Notes: generated from the sequence alone by a model not told the origin. Positions 9,259 to 18,910 are shown, numbered from the stretch's first letter. The stretch is DNA of 64,000 nucleotides from Streptococcus sp. oral taxon 431 (GCF_001553685.1 NZ_CP014264.1:1682001-1746000); one strand, 5' to 3'. A program made the numbers and translations.

Positions 9259-12200
9259 TTATTTAAAGATAGAAGTTTTAAAGCTATCTGTTTGTTGAAG
9301 AAGTTTCTTATAAACAGCTTCCTTAAGTTTGGTTACATTATTTGTTGACACAGACTTATTACCATTCTTCTCTGTTTTTAAGGTTGCAGCATCCTTAGCA
9401 GCAGCTTCCTTGAACAAGCGAAGAAGATCACTGTAAGATGAAATGCTAGTTCCATTTACTTCAAAGGTTGTCAAACCATTTGTAGCCTTGTCTTTCACTT
9501 CTTTATAGTAAGCTTTCTTCCAATCTTCAAGATTGTTGAATTTTCCTTCAGAAATCTTGTTGATAATAAAGTCATCACCTAGGGTGTTCTTACCTGCAGC
9601 CTTAGCCTCTTGTTTATACTTATTAGTAGCATAGCCTAGGAAGCCTTTTTCATAGCCGTAGTAACCCCATAATCTGAATGTATTATGTTTAAATGACATT
9701 CCTCCAGGAGCACCTTCACTTGTGTTACCACCATAGATACCTGTCATCATAGGGACGTTGACATATGCAGAACTAAAGTCATCTGGTTTATAGATACCAT
9801 TTCCTGGTCCACGGTTAGTCATAAAGTTGTTATCTACTAGGTCGTTCACGGAATGAAGTTGAATAGCTTTTTCAGTATCATTTAGAGCACGAACATTATC
9901 GTATTGGTTCTTAGAGTTTCCTCTCATTTGCTTATCAACTTTCTTGAACCAAGCATTATTCAATTCTTGACTATTTTGTCCAAGAACTGCATCAGCCTCA
10001 AGATTGTCTAACATCATCAGAGTATCGTTATAACCTTTCATGTAGTTATCGATAGCTTCACGTGATTTAAGATCATTTGGATTCGTATTATACCATTGGT
10101 TACCATCGTTAGGTCTTTCAAATGCCATGTTTAATCCTAGAGCTCCATATTCACCTTGGTGGCCTTGTGTTGCAGGTGATTGAAGCATACCTTGGGCAAA
10201 GGCTTCAACATCTGTACCTTCACGACGACCAAAATTACCGAAGTAAACAAGACGGTCATTTAAGTGTGTAGTCTCGTGTGTGAACGCAGAAGCTCCGTAT
10301 TCGCTAATCATATTAGACATAACGAAAGTTACTTTAGCACGATTATCATTTGGATTATCGTAAATACTTGCATATGCTCCAGCAACAGCTCCATTATCAC
10401 CGTAGTATTCTCCTACAGGTCCATAGATTTCACGGATTGGGGCATATACTTCCGTACTATTTTTGAATTGGCCATAGCGTTCAGGCCAGCCTGGCCAACC
10501 GTGACCCCAAACATAGAATCCTTCCCAAACTGGATAGACGATATCTTTGAACAATCTATTCTTCACATTATCCAAGGCCAATCGATGCCAGAAATCAAGA
10601 TAATTAATCTGACGTTGTGCGGCTAGATCAATCTCCGGTTTAAGTTTTTCCAAAGTAGTATTGTACTTATTAGCTGTACCATAAGACATCGTATCGTAAG
10701 TAGAAATGAGGAACATTTCTGTCTTATCTAGATTCAACAAAGGTAGAATCATTTTTCTATGAAGACCACGAGTCAAATTGTCATAAGCACGATATTTATG
10801 TTCGCCAACTCCTGGATTTTGAGAAGCTTTTTCTACTACATAGACCTTATCCTTAGTCGCATCAATGAACCAATCATTCATATTATCGATATTAGTGAAT
10901 AATCCTCTGTTGTAGTCTAAGAAACCATTTAAATCTCCAGATTTAGTGTATTTCGCTAGAACCTCACCGAAAGCATCGTATGTTCTTGAACCACTGATAT
11001 TATTCTCTTTAGATCCAATTTCAATTAATCTATCAAGAACATCAACGTTTTTACCATAGAAATCAGGTTTGAATAACATTAATTCTTTAATATTAACATC
11101 ACCAAATTTAACGCCGTAGTAACGGTTTAAGTATGTTAAACCTAATAATAGGGCAGCTTTATTTTTCTCAACTTTATCAAGAATCATTTGTTGAGCTGCG
11201 GGAGAATTATTAAGTTGGTGATCTTCATTTTCAACTAGTTTAGTTACTAATGTATTAAGATTAGCTTTTACATAGTCGAAACTTTCTTCTAAGAATAGAT
11301 TTTTAATCGCATTTACTTTATTAGGTCCTGTTCTGCCAAGTTTTTGGTAAATTGGATCAGATTGAAGCTCGATAGGGTTTAAGATATTTACGATACCGTT
11401 AATTAAAGCACTATGATCTTTTTGAACGATATTAGGTGTATATTTAATACCTAAGTCTGTTACAGTGTATTCTCTAACATTACTTAGACCCTCATCACTA
11501 GAAGATAGGTTGAAGTAATCTTTTGTTCCATCAGCATAGTGAACAATAATTTTGTTTGCAACACTTAGATCTGTTACAAAGTTATTATCATTCATTGGAG
11601 TAACAGAAATAACTTCTTTAGTATTTAACTTGTGGTTCTTATCTAATTTATTAGCTTGATTAACGATAAAATCTTTGTTATAGAATGGTTGTATTTTTTC
11701 AATATTCTTATAAGCAAGTTTATAGTCTGGATTGTAGTCTTGAATAGACTCATAAGCTGCTTCACGGGTGCTTACATTGTTCAACTTGTTCAATTCATAA
11801 GATTCACTTATGAATTTATCAGCTGTAATATTGTAACCAGCAACACGCTTATCAGCTTCTTCCTTAGTCAAATGTTTGAGTTTTTTAGGACTCTTGGTAT
11901 CTTTACCAGTACCATCCTCAGCTGAGCTATAGCCAACTACGCCAAAAAGGTCTTTAATATGTGGGCCACCATCTTCATCGTTAACATCGTTAGAACCAAA
12001 TATTTCATGACCTTTGATTACTTTAGCATATGTTACGTTATCTTGTACAGCTCCATATGGCCATGTTTTAGAGGCAATACCACCAACGTTTCTAGTATTT
12101 TTAACATCAAGGATACCCTTGGCAACAGAATTTGTTAATCTTGCTTTTGTACCTGATTTCCAACTATTTAGCATGTAAGTGACAAATGGCACTAGCATAC

Positions 12201-15153
12201 TTGCATTTGCATTTTGCGCCGTAATAGTCGCATCTACATAGGCTCTATTGACAAAGCCCATATAGTTTGAACCAGCAATGCCACCAACTGTCGAGTTATT
12301 TCCTACAGAGTTGATTTTACCAATAAAGGCGACATTTTCAACCTTACCATCTTCATCAATCTTATTGACAATACCTGCAACATCATTGTTACCAGTAACC
12401 GAACCAGTCACCTTAACATCTTCAATCAGACCTTTATTTTTAAGGTTAAATCCAACCGTAGCAATTTGATTTTGACCAGAACGATTAATATCTACATTTT
12501 CAAAGTTAATGTTCTTAATAGTCCCACCATTAATGACATTGAAGAGGGGATGTTCCAAATTATGGATAGCAAAACGTTTGTCACCATCACTCAATAGTTT
12601 ACCAGTAAACTCCGAAGTAATGTAAGATTTACCTTGAGGAACAACGTTACGAGCACTCATACTTTGACCCAGTTTAAATTCACCAGCAGGATTTGCCTGA
12701 ATGGCTTGGATCAATTCTCCAAAGTCGTAGAAAACACCATCCTGACTAGCTTTTGGTTTTTCAATATAGTAGGTATAAGTTTCATTAAAGCGATTATCGA
12801 CATTACGTTGAACCAAGTTCTCCGCTACTGCTGTTACCTTGTAGACTTGTTTTCCATCAATTGTTGACTCTTCGATTTTTTGAACCGCTAGTAGATTGGT
12901 CTTATGGTCATTAGAGGTAACTTTCAGATAATAGTTTGACAAGTCGGTTGGCACTGAAGTCAGTCGAGTTTCATCCATTTCGATTTGATTTTCATATTTG
13001 ATCAAATCCGTTCTTAGAATATCTTTAATCTCGATTTTCTTTAAATCCAGCCTTAGTGGTTCTTCCGCAAGAACTACTTCTTCATTCCCATTTCCACGAT
13101 CGTAAACCATCTTAGTCGCAATCTTGTAGTCCTTGTAATACTTCAAGTTTGTAAGATTAGCAGTCAGGTCTCCCTCAGACATATTGACTGTTTGAAGGCT
13201 AGTGTCTCCATCTTTCAAAACAACTTCAAGAGATTTAATGGTTACACCTGTTGGTTTGACCAATTGGTAACGAACCTTGGCACTACGCTCTAATTCTTCT
13301 TTGTCTATATGAGTGAGAGTCAACGTTGGCTCAGTCAGGATTTGATCACCTTTTTTGATGATACGATCTTGAACTACTTCAACAACTTCCTCTGAAATCG
13401 TTGGAGCATCTGCAGTTTTCACTCCTTTAAGAGTCTTATAGACTTTGGTAATCTTTTTCTTACCGTTTTGACCAGCTTGAGCAACAACTTCTGTTCCCTT
13501 CGGAAGAGTGCTGTCTACTTCTGTTCTTGTCTCGAAAGGAATTTCTTCAAATGAAACTTCTTCAACTTGACCTTCAATAGCCTTTGTACCACGACTAATT
13601 TTTTCGTTTACTGGTGCCGTAACAGTTTCTGTACTCGTGCTGATTGGGTCCCCAACTTTTTGGCCATTGACTGTCTTATAGACACGATGAATCAGCTGAC
13701 TTCCTGCTTGACCGTTTTGAATCACTGTTTCTTCATCAGTGTAACGAGTATCATCAGCTACATACTCCTTTGTATATGGAACTGCTACTGTTTCAGTTTC
13801 TGTAATAGTTGCTTCAGCTACTTTATACTCTGGCAATTCTGGCTGAACTAGGGATTCACCTTGGTGACCTGCTTCTTGGGTTCCTTTGGCACTAATCTCG
13901 CCTGTATAAGCTGGGGATTCTGGCTGAACTAGAGATTCACCTTGGTGCCCCTCTTCTTGGGTGCCTTTGGCACTAATCTCACCGGTATAAGCTGGCGTTT
14001 CTGGTTGAATTAAGGATTCGCCTTCATGACCTGCTTCTTGGGTGCCTTTAGCTGTGATCTCACCGGTGTAGGCTGGCAACTCTGGTTGAACCAAAGATTC
14101 GCCTTCGTGGCCTTCTTCTTGGGTACCTTTGGCTGTAAGCTCGCCTGTATAAGCTGGGACTTCTGGTTGAACTAGGGATTCACCTTCATGACCTTCTTCT
14201 TGGGTGCCTTTGGCTGTAAGCTCGCCGGTGTAGGCTGGCAACTCTGGCTGAACCAAAGACTCACCTTGGTGACCTTCTTCTTGGGTGCCTTTGGCACTAA
14301 TCTCGCTAGTGTAGGCTGGCAACTCTGGTTGAACTAGGGATTCGCCTTCGTGGCCTTTTTCTTGGGTGCCTTTGGCACTAATCTCGCCCGTATAAGCTGG
14401 AGCTTCTGGTTGAACTAGGGATTCGCCTTCGTGACCTTCTTCTTGGGTGCCTTTGGCTGTAAGTTCGTCGGTGTAGGCTGGCAACTCTGGTTGAACCAAA
14501 GATTCGCCTTCGTGGCCTTCTTCTTGAGTTCCCTTAGCAGTCGTCATTTGCTCTGGTTGGTCTTGGAAGTCTGATGCTTTAAAGTAACCGACGTATTCGT
14601 ATCCTTCGATTTGAATGACACCTTTTGCCAAGTCCTCTTGACTACTTGCTGCAATCGTTTGATTGAAGGAAACCAAGATTTTATTCTCAAAGGCTTGAGC
14701 TGACTGAGGGATAAAGTAACTACCACCTAGAGCTCCGATAAAGAGAAGGCCAAGCATTTTATTGCGGTGTTTTTTAGACATCACCACAACAACCATAGAC
14801 GCTGTTGCAAAACCAAGAGTTGCCAGTGCCAGCTCCTTGCTTCCAGTGTTTGGCAATTGTTGAGAATTCACTTCCTTCTTTCTGTAAACAAGATAGACAA
14901 CATCATCTTGCTTTAAATCAGAAGGGAGTTCGTGATGGATCAAAGCTTTTTCTGCTTCTGTCAATTCTTGTTCAGCCAAATAACGGTAATGAACTTGGTT
15001 GGGTGTTACCACTTCGTTAGCTGAAACAGTTTCAACTAAAAAGTTATTTGCCCCCAAAAGAAATGTCCCGATAACCGCAGAACCGACACCAACCGAGAAC
15101 TTCCGAATAGAGTATTTAATGACTCTCTCAAACTGCATTTTTCTAGTATTCAT
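9259..15153 (-). CDS. zmpB: M26-family zinc metalloprotease with G5 and GLUG domains (ZmpB/IgA1-protease-like)
   Basis: Giant surface protease of 1964 residues. Order: YSIRK-G/S signal (14-29), sortase motif LPNTG (100-104) followed by two hydrophobic segments, nine 27-residue repeats (205-443), two G5-type domains, the M26 N-terminal region with a GLUG-rich stretch (VAGIVNK, VGGIAGSN, VGGIASK), then the catalytic part with HETTH at 1626-1630 and third ligand E1650. The ATG is one base after the stop of the UPF0340 gene, whose last codons carry the ribosome binding site AGGAAG, so translation is coupled. In pneumococcus ZmpB sits directly after the same gene and before pabB, which is why I use this symbol; the repeat type (AKGTQE-GHEGES) also recalls pneumococcal ZmpA/IgA1 protease, so IgA1 cleavage is possible but untested. 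The adjacent ZmpRS two-component genes known in pneumococcus are absent. Confidence 0.88.
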   Translation of the reverse strand: MNTRKMQFERVIKYSIRKFSVGVGSAVIGTFLLGANNFLVETVSANEVVTPNQVHYRYLAEQELTEAEKALIHHELPSDLKQDDVVYLVYRKKEVNSQQLPNTGSKELALATLGFATASMVVVVMSKKHRNKMLGLLFIGALGGSYFIPQSAQAFENKILVSFNQTIAASSQEDLAKGVIQIEGYEYVGYFKASDFQDQPEQMTTAKGTQEEGHEGESLVQPELPAYTDELTAKGTQEEGHEGESLVQPEAPAYTGEISAKGTQEKGHEGESLVQPELPAYTSEISAKGTQEEGHQGESLVQPELPAYTGELTAKGTQEEGHEGESLVQPEVPAYTGELTAKGTQEEGHEGESLVQPELPAYTGEITAKGTQEAGHEGESLIQPETPAYTGEISAKGTQEEGHQGESLVQPESPAYTGEISAKGTQEAGHQGESLVQPELPEYKVAEATITETETVAVPYTKEYVADDTRYTDEETVIQNGQAGSQLIHRVYKTVNGQKVGDPISTSTETVTAPVNEKISRGTKAIEGQVEEVSFEEIPFETRTEVDSTLPKGTEVVAQAGQNGKKKITKVYKTLKGVKTADAPTISEEVVEVVQDRIIKKGDQILTEPTLTLTHIDKEELERSAKVRYQLVKPTGVTIKSLEVVLKDGDTSLQTVNMSEGDLTANLTNLKYYKDYKIATKMVYDRGNGNEEVVLAEEPLRLDLKKIEIKDILRTDLIKYENQIEMDETRLTSVPTDLSNYYLKVTSNDHKTNLLAVQKIEESTIDGKQVYKVTAVAENLVQRNVDNRFNETYTYYIEKPKASQDGVFYDFGELIQAIQANPAGEFKLGQSMSARNVVPQGKSYITSEFTGKLLSDGDKRFAIHNLEHPLFNVINGGTIKNINFENVDINRSGQNQIATVGFNLKNKGLIEDVKVTGSVTGNNDVAGIVNKIDEDGKVENVAFIGKINSVGNNSTVGGIAGSNYMGFVNRAYVDATITAQNANASMLVPFVTYMLNSWKSGTKARLTNSVAKGILDVKNTRNVGGIASKTWPYGAVQDNVTYAKVIKGHEIFGSNDVNDEDGGPHIKDLFGVVGYSSAEDGTGKDTKSPKKLKHLTKEEADKRVAGYNITADKFISESYELNKLNNVSTREAAYESIQDYNPDYKLAYKNIEKIQPFYNKDFIVNQANKLDKNHKLNTKEVISVTPMNDNNFVTDLSVANKIIVHYADGTKDYFNLSSSDEGLSNVREYTVTDLGIKYTPNIVQKDHSALINGIVNILNPIELQSDPIYQKLGRTGPNKVNAIKNLFLEESFDYVKANLNTLVTKLVENEDHQLNNSPAAQQMILDKVEKNKAALLLGLTYLNRYYGVKFGDVNIKELMLFKPDFYGKNVDVLDRLIEIGSKENNISGSRTYDAFGEVLAKYTKSGDLNGFLDYNRGLFTNIDNMNDWFIDATKDKVYVVEKASQNPGVGEHKYRAYDNLTRGLHRKMILPLLNLDKTEMFLISTYDTMSYGTANKYNTTLEKLKPEIDLAAQRQINYLDFWHRLALDNVKNRLFKDIVYPVWEGFYVWGHGWPGWPERYGQFKNSTEVYAPIREIYGPVGEYYGDNGAVAGAYASIYDNPNDNRAKVTFVMSNMISEYGASAFTHETTHLNDRLVYFGNFGRREGTDVEAFAQGMLQSPATQGHQGEYGALGLNMAFERPNDGNQWYNTNPNDLKSREAIDNYMKGYNDTLMMLDNLEADAVLGQNSQELNNAWFKKVDKQMRGNSKNQYDNVRALNDTEKAIQLHSVNDLVDNNFMTNRGPGNGIYKPDDFSSAYVNVPMMTGIYGGNTSEGAPGGMSFKHNTFRLWGYYGYEKGFLGYATNKYKQEAKAAGKNTLGDDFIINKISEGKFNNLEDWKKAYYKEVKDKATNGLTTFEVNGTSISSYSDLLRLFKEAAAKDAATLKTEKNGNKSVSTNNVTKLKEAVYKKLLQQTDSFKTSIFK
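13825..14541 (-). repeat. Nine tandem 81-bp repeats in the large M26 protease
   Basis: The 27-residue unit reads AKGTQEEGHEGESLVQPE then LPAYTGE with small changes; eight units are complete and the ninth ends in ELPEY. The DNA copies are nearly identical, so unit number should vary between strains. Repeats stay in frame and lie between the sortase motif and the G5 domains, consistent with an extended acidic spacer. Confidence 0.92.
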
Positions 15154-15154
15154 T

Positions 15155-15718
15155 TTATATCTTCCTAATATGATCTATTGGATATTGAGCACGCGCTCCT
15201 CCAATGAGTTTTGGTCGACTAGCAAGTGCCGTTACATGAGCCTGACCAATCTCTCTTAAAACTGGTCGAATGGGTACCTGAACATGTTTGATATGCATAC
15301 CGATAGCTGTATCACCAATGTCCAGACCAGCATCTGCCCTGATAAATTCGACCTCCACGGGATCCTTCATATAGCGGAAGGCGGCCAATTGACCAGAACC
15401 TCCTGCATGTAAGGTCGGGAGTACACTCACAATCTCCAACTGATGTTTTATAGCTACTTCTCGTTCCACAACTAAAGCCCGATTGACATGTTCACAACCT
15501 TGAACAGCCAGGTGAATTCCCTTAGCCGTCAACAGTTCCAACATAGTCTTGACAATAAGTTCACCGATTTCCTGACTCGAATCTTTTCCGATGTGTCCTC
15601 CCAGCACTTCACTCGAAGACAAACCCAAGACAAATAGTGCTCCCTCCTGTAAAGAAGCCTTGTCTAAAACATCTTCAAGTATCTGCTGTGTTTCTGTTTG
15701 AATCCGTCTTTGGTCCAT
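15155..15718 (-). CDS. UPF0340/DUF436 family protein (TIGR01440, YwlG-like)
   Basis: Conserved 187-residue cytoplasmic protein of unknown function, recognised by [14 protein letters not shown] and the C-terminal [15 protein letters not shown] stretch typical of the family. Its stop codon TAA is separated from the ATG of the M26 protease by one base, so the two are co-transcribed and translationally coupled; the same pairing precedes zmpB in pneumococcus. The start ATG has GCGAGGTG 6 bases upstream. The link to the protease may be only positional: nothing in the sequence suggests secretion or a chaperone role. Confidence 0.85.
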   Translation of the reverse strand: MDQRRIQTETQQILEDVLDKASLQEGALFVLGLSSSEVLGGHIGKDSSQEIGELIVKTMLELLTAKGIHLAVQGCEHVNRALVVEREVAIKHQLEIVSVLPTLHAGGSGQLAAFRYMKDPVEVEFIRADAGLDIGDTAIGMHIKHVQVPIRPVLREIGQAHVTALASRPKLIGGARAQYPIDHIRKI

Positions 15719-15738
15719 ATTTCACCTCGCTTTTTTTC

Positions 15739-15744
15739 ATTCTA
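15739..15744 (-). promoter_or_regulatory. Extended -10 promoter of the UPF0340-zmpB operon
   Basis: TGATAGAAT on the minus strand, 20 bp before the start codon of the UPF0340 gene. No convincing -35 is visible, as often with extended -10 promoters. Confidence 0.5.
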
Positions 15745-16340
15745 TCATATCGTTTTTCATCAATTTTAGCAAGATTGGAAGGCATAGGAATACCATTTGC
15801 TAGGATTCAAAAACTATATGAGGGCTCTTTTTAAAAACTGATTCAAATTCATCTAGTTTCAAATATAAGATAAATTATACTTTGGAAACAAAAAAAATAT
15901 AATAGTTTAGTAAAATCGTTGATATACCAACATTTACACCTAAAAGATTTGTCTGTCAATTCGATTATAAGCTACCGAAAAGCAACTTCTACCATTCTAC
16001 CCCATTTCTTCTATTAAAGCTACTACTTTGCTTATTTTTTAGCCACTTTTTCGTCCATGTAGATTTAGATAATGATTCAGAAAATTTTCATGAAATTATG
16101 CTAAAATTTTAATTTTATCCTCAAATTATAATATGTCAGTTTTTTGAATACAAACTGTATCCAATATTTTTAAAAACTAGATTTTACAGAGAAGATAACA
16201 AAAGGCGGTGGGACAGAAATCGATAGACAAAGTCTCGATTTCGTAGCCCCAGCCCCGCGAGGATGATTAGGAGCTTTTTGGAGTCTAAAAGACGAACAAA
16301 AAGTTCAATCAGCTACCGCGTCAAAGTATGATTGCTAATA
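15745..16340. other. Long AT-rich intergenic region with a GC-rich conserved-looking segment
   Basis: About 600 bp without a gene I can support. 15837-16200 is very AT-rich; the plus strand is open for about 65 codons from 15906 but has no start codon or ribosome binding site. 16201-16340 differs sharply: it contains GGTGGGACAGAAATCG, an imperfect hairpin (AATCGATAGAC with GTCTCGATT) and a GC-rich AGCCCCAGCCCCGCGAGG segment. This looks like an intergenic repeat or remnant rather than a gene. Confidence 0.4.
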
Positions 16341-16379
16341 AAAAGTGAGGTCGGGATCTTTTATCCCAACCTCTTTTTC
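16341..16379. terminator. Terminator downstream of mecA
   Basis: On the minus strand GAGGTTGGGAT and ATCCCGACCTC form an 11-bp stem with an AAAAG loop followed by ACTTTTTA. It lies 10 bp after the mecA stop. Confidence 0.8.
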
Positions 16380-16383
16380 TAGA

Positions 16384-17121
16384 TTAAACTTTTTGGAGTC
16401 CTTGGACAGCATCATGATTGATGAGTAGTTGCCCATATTCTTGGAGGACAGAACGACTGATATCACTATCATCCGCAAATTCTCGCATACGAGCCAACAA
16501 CCAAGCTGGATAAAGGCTAGGTTGATCTTCTACATCAACTAAGACTGTCAAATAGTACTGATCATTCATCTTATAGAGTTCTGAAGTTTCCATTTGGTAG
16601 TCAACCGTTTGGGCAAAAGAAACCAAACTAGATAAATCGTCAAAACGTAAGATGTAGTAGATATAAGGCTCTCTTTTTCCTTCTTCTACTTCGAGGGCTT
16701 CATCAAGCGCTGCTTCTTCTTCCTTTTCAACCTGCTCTAAAGATTGAATAGCTTCAATATCATCTTTAGTTTTTTCTGCCATGGTTTTCTCCAAGGTTTT
16801 TAAAAACTCATCTGGAGACATTTTAGCCAACTCATCCATATCAGGAAGATCTGCCAAATCGTCAAAATCTAAATTCTGGTCGATCTTAGATTTTGTCACA
16901 AAAACATCAACCTTGTCTGGCTTAGGTGTTACTCGGAAGCTGAGCATACCTGTATCCAAGAAGCTATCTGGCATCTCTAGCTCATCCAAGATTGCATAGA
17001 AAAATTCTTCTGTTTTCTCTTGTGGAACGAGAAAGTCTGCGATTTCCATCCCTCGATCCATCAAATCCTCTAAAGACATGGTGATCTTTAATGTCGTATC
17101 ACTGATTTGTTTCATTTTCAT
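16384..17121 (-). CDS. mecA: Adapter protein MecA
   Basis: Adaptor that delivers substrates to the ClpC-ClpP protease; in streptococci it restrains competence by targeting the alternative sigma factor SigX/ComX. The 245-residue protein has the usual N-terminal substrate-binding domain (MKMKQISDTTLKITMS at the start), an acidic low-complexity linker near 100-150 (EKEEEAALDEALEVEEGK), and a C-terminal domain containing YIYYILRFDDL and ADDSDISRSVLQEYGQ. I chose the ATG at 17121 because a consensus promoter lies just upstream and GAGG precedes it; the frame remains open further upstream but that extension would overlap the promoter. Confidence 0.93.
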   Translation of the reverse strand: MKMKQISDTTLKITMSLEDLMDRGMEIADFLVPQEKTEEFFYAILDELEMPDSFLDTGMLSFRVTPKPDKVDVFVTKSKIDQNLDFDDLADLPDMDELAKMSPDEFLKTLEKTMAEKTKDDIEAIQSLEQVEKEEEAALDEALEVEEGKREPYIYYILRFDDLSSLVSFAQTVDYQMETSELYKMNDQYYLTVLVDVEDQPSLYPAWLLARMREFADDSDISRSVLQEYGQLLINHDAVQGLQKV

Positions 17122-17152
17122 AGTTCGTAACCTCATACTTTCAGTTCTATCT

Positions 17153-17181
17153 ATTATACAAGATTTCACAGATTTTATCAA
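17153..17181 (-). promoter_or_regulatory. Sigma-A promoter of mecA
   Basis: -35 TTGATA at 17176-17181, 17-bp spacer, -10 TATAAT at 17153-17158 on the minus strand, about 32 bp before the mecA ATG. Confidence 0.8.
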
Positions 17182-17202
17182 AAGAATGGCGTTGGAATGT
17201 GA

Positions 17203-17208
17203 TATAAT
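17203..17208 (+). promoter_or_regulatory. Extended -10 promoter of the flippase gene
   Basis: TGATATAAT on the plus strand, 38 bp before the ATG at 17246 and back to back with the mecA promoter. No clear -35 is present. Confidence 0.6.
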
Positions 17209-17245
17209 ACTAGTATCTATTTTAGAATATAAGAAAGAAAATTTC

Positions 17246-18724
17246 ATGAAAAATATTAAAGTAAATGCTTTGGCTAGCTTGCTGGTCAATATCTTAAATA
17301 TCGTTTTTCCTTTGATTACTAATCCCTATCTAACACGGATTCTTAGTAAATCCAATTACGGTTACTTCAACACTGCCAACACCTGGGCAAGCTTTGTCAT
17401 TCCACTTGCTGCCTTTGGGATTTACAATTATGGGATTCGAGCTATCAGTAAGGTTAAGGATGATAAGAATAAGATCAATTATGTCTTTTCTAAGTTATTC
17501 TATATTTCCCTGATTACTTCAATTCTGACAACAGCTATCTATTTCCTCTTTATTCACTTTGATACCAGTATTGTCAATCTAAAAATCCTTTACTACATCC
17601 TTGGCATCCAAGCTCTCTTCCAATTTCTGAATATCGAGTGGATGAATGAAGCCTACGAGAATTATTCCTTTATCCTTTATAAAACACTGATTATTCGGAT
17701 TGGAATGTTGGTGGCTATCTTTGCCTTCGTCAAGACACCTGATGACATCGTTCCTTATGCTTGCATCATGAGTGCGACAACTATCATCAACTATCTACTC
17801 AGCTTCCTCTGGATTAAACGAGAGGTCTCCTTTGTTAAGATTGAGTTCATCGAACTTCTCAAGTCATCTAAACCACTCTTAACCATGCTCCTTCTGGCAA
17901 ATGCTAATATGCTCTATACCTTGCTGGATCGTATGTTCATCACTAAAGGACCTGATGAGAATTTCATCTCTTACTACACCATCGCCTCCAGTATCGTTAT
18001 GCTGATTGCTAGTGTTCTTAGTGGCGCTATCAACGTCAGTATCCCACGACTTGGTTATTATCTAGGAAAAAAAGATTTTACTTCTTATAAAAATTTGGTC
18101 AATCAGGGTGCATCACTGTTTTACTTCCTCATGGTCCCTACCAGTATTGGTATTATGGTTTTAGGAACCTATGCTACAGTTATCTACTCTTCTGAGAAGT
18201 ATCTAGAAGCAGGAATCGTAACGAGTGTCTTTGCCTTTCGTACCATTATCTGGGCTATCGAATTAATCCTTGGAAAACAGATTATCTTTATTAATGACCA
18301 TGAAAATCGTTTGACCGCCTTCTACTTTATCGGTGGCGGTGTCAATGTCATTCTAAACTCTCTACTCCTTTTTAACAATATCTATACTCCAGCATACTAC
18401 ATTGGGACAACCATTATAGCTGAATCAATTGTAGTTCTGCTAGAAATTCGCTTTATTCAGAAGCATAAACTATTGGATTTGAGAGAGATTTTTACAACCT
18501 TGGCTCGCTACACAATCGTGTCACTCGGTTTCATCCCAATTTATTATGTTTTTAAAATCCTCTTCCAAGTTTATAGCTATGAAGTTACGATGAAGATGAT
18601 TAGCATGGTTCTATGCACAATTGTTGCTTGCGGCATCTATTACGCTATCACACTCTTTATTATCAAAGATAAAACACTTCATTATGCGCTTGACTTAGTT
18701 CGTGCTAAGATTAAAAGAGGATAG
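17246..18724 (+). CDS. Polysaccharide/oligosaccharide flippase (Wzx/PST family)
   Basis: Integral membrane protein of 492 residues with about 12-14 hydrophobic segments and no extracellular domain. The N-terminal pattern, VNILNIVFPLITNPYLTRIL then YGYFNTANTW, is that of lipid-linked oligosaccharide translocases. It would flip an undecaprenyl-linked glycan, such as a teichoic-acid or capsule-like repeat unit. It stands alone: mecA is divergent and the next gene is convergent, with no glycosyltransferase nearby. I start at ATG 17246 because the promoter at 17203 precludes the longer open frame. A terminator follows at 18771. Substrate unknown; relation to TacF-type flippases is possible but not shown. 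Confidence 0.82.
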   Translation: MKNIKVNALASLLVNILNIVFPLITNPYLTRILSKSNYGYFNTANTWASFVIPLAAFGIYNYGIRAISKVKDDKNKINYVFSKLFYISLITSILTTAIYFLFIHFDTSIVNLKILYYILGIQALFQFLNIEWMNEAYENYSFILYKTLIIRIGMLVAIFAFVKTPDDIVPYACIMSATTIINYLLSFLWIKREVSFVKIEFIELLKSSKPLLTMLLLANANMLYTLLDRMFITKGPDENFISYYTIASSIVMLIASVLSGAINVSIPRLGYYLGKKDFTSYKNLVNQGASLFYFLMVPTSIGIMVLGTYATVIYSSEKYLEAGIVTSVFAFRTIIWAIELILGKQIIFINDHENRLTAFYFIGGGVNVILNSLLLFNNIYTPAYYIGTTIIAESIVVLLEIRFIQKHKLLDLREIFTTLARYTIVSLGFIPIYYVFKILFQVYSYEVTMKMISMVLCTIVACGIYYAITLFIIKDKTLHYALDLVRAKIKRG

Positions 18725-18770
18725 AGGTCTTTATCCTTCTCAAAAATATTCAAATCAAATATGATACAAC

Positions 18771-18799
18771 AAAAAGAAGACTCGCAAAGTCTTCTTTTT
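18771..18799. terminator. Bidirectional terminator between flippase and amidohydrolase
   Basis: AGAAGACT and AGTCTTCT form a perfect 8-bp stem with a CGCAA loop, flanked by A5 and T5 runs. It serves the flippase gene and possibly the convergent amidohydrolase gene. Confidence 0.85.
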
Positions 18800-18910
18800 C
18801 TATGCATCCAATAGCATCATGGACAATACATACTCACTCAATGAACATGTTAAACTAAACTAGGTCAAGGCTAGACTAACCTAGCTTTAAAAAATTAGAA
18901 AGAATATCAC

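Noticed and set aside
13825..14541. Regular 81-bp repeats that might suggest a CRISPR array
   Set aside because: Units are in frame, contiguous without unique spacers, and encode a protein repeat of the M26 protease.
15906..16103. Open plus-strand frame in the AT-rich gap
   Set aside because: No start codon or binding site, and the translation is dominated by F, L and H runs expected from AT-rich DNA.
17078..17289. Overlap of mecA and the flippase if the longest frames are used
   Set aside because: Both extensions run over the divergent promoters; internal starts at 17121 and 17246 agree with promoters and known protein ends.
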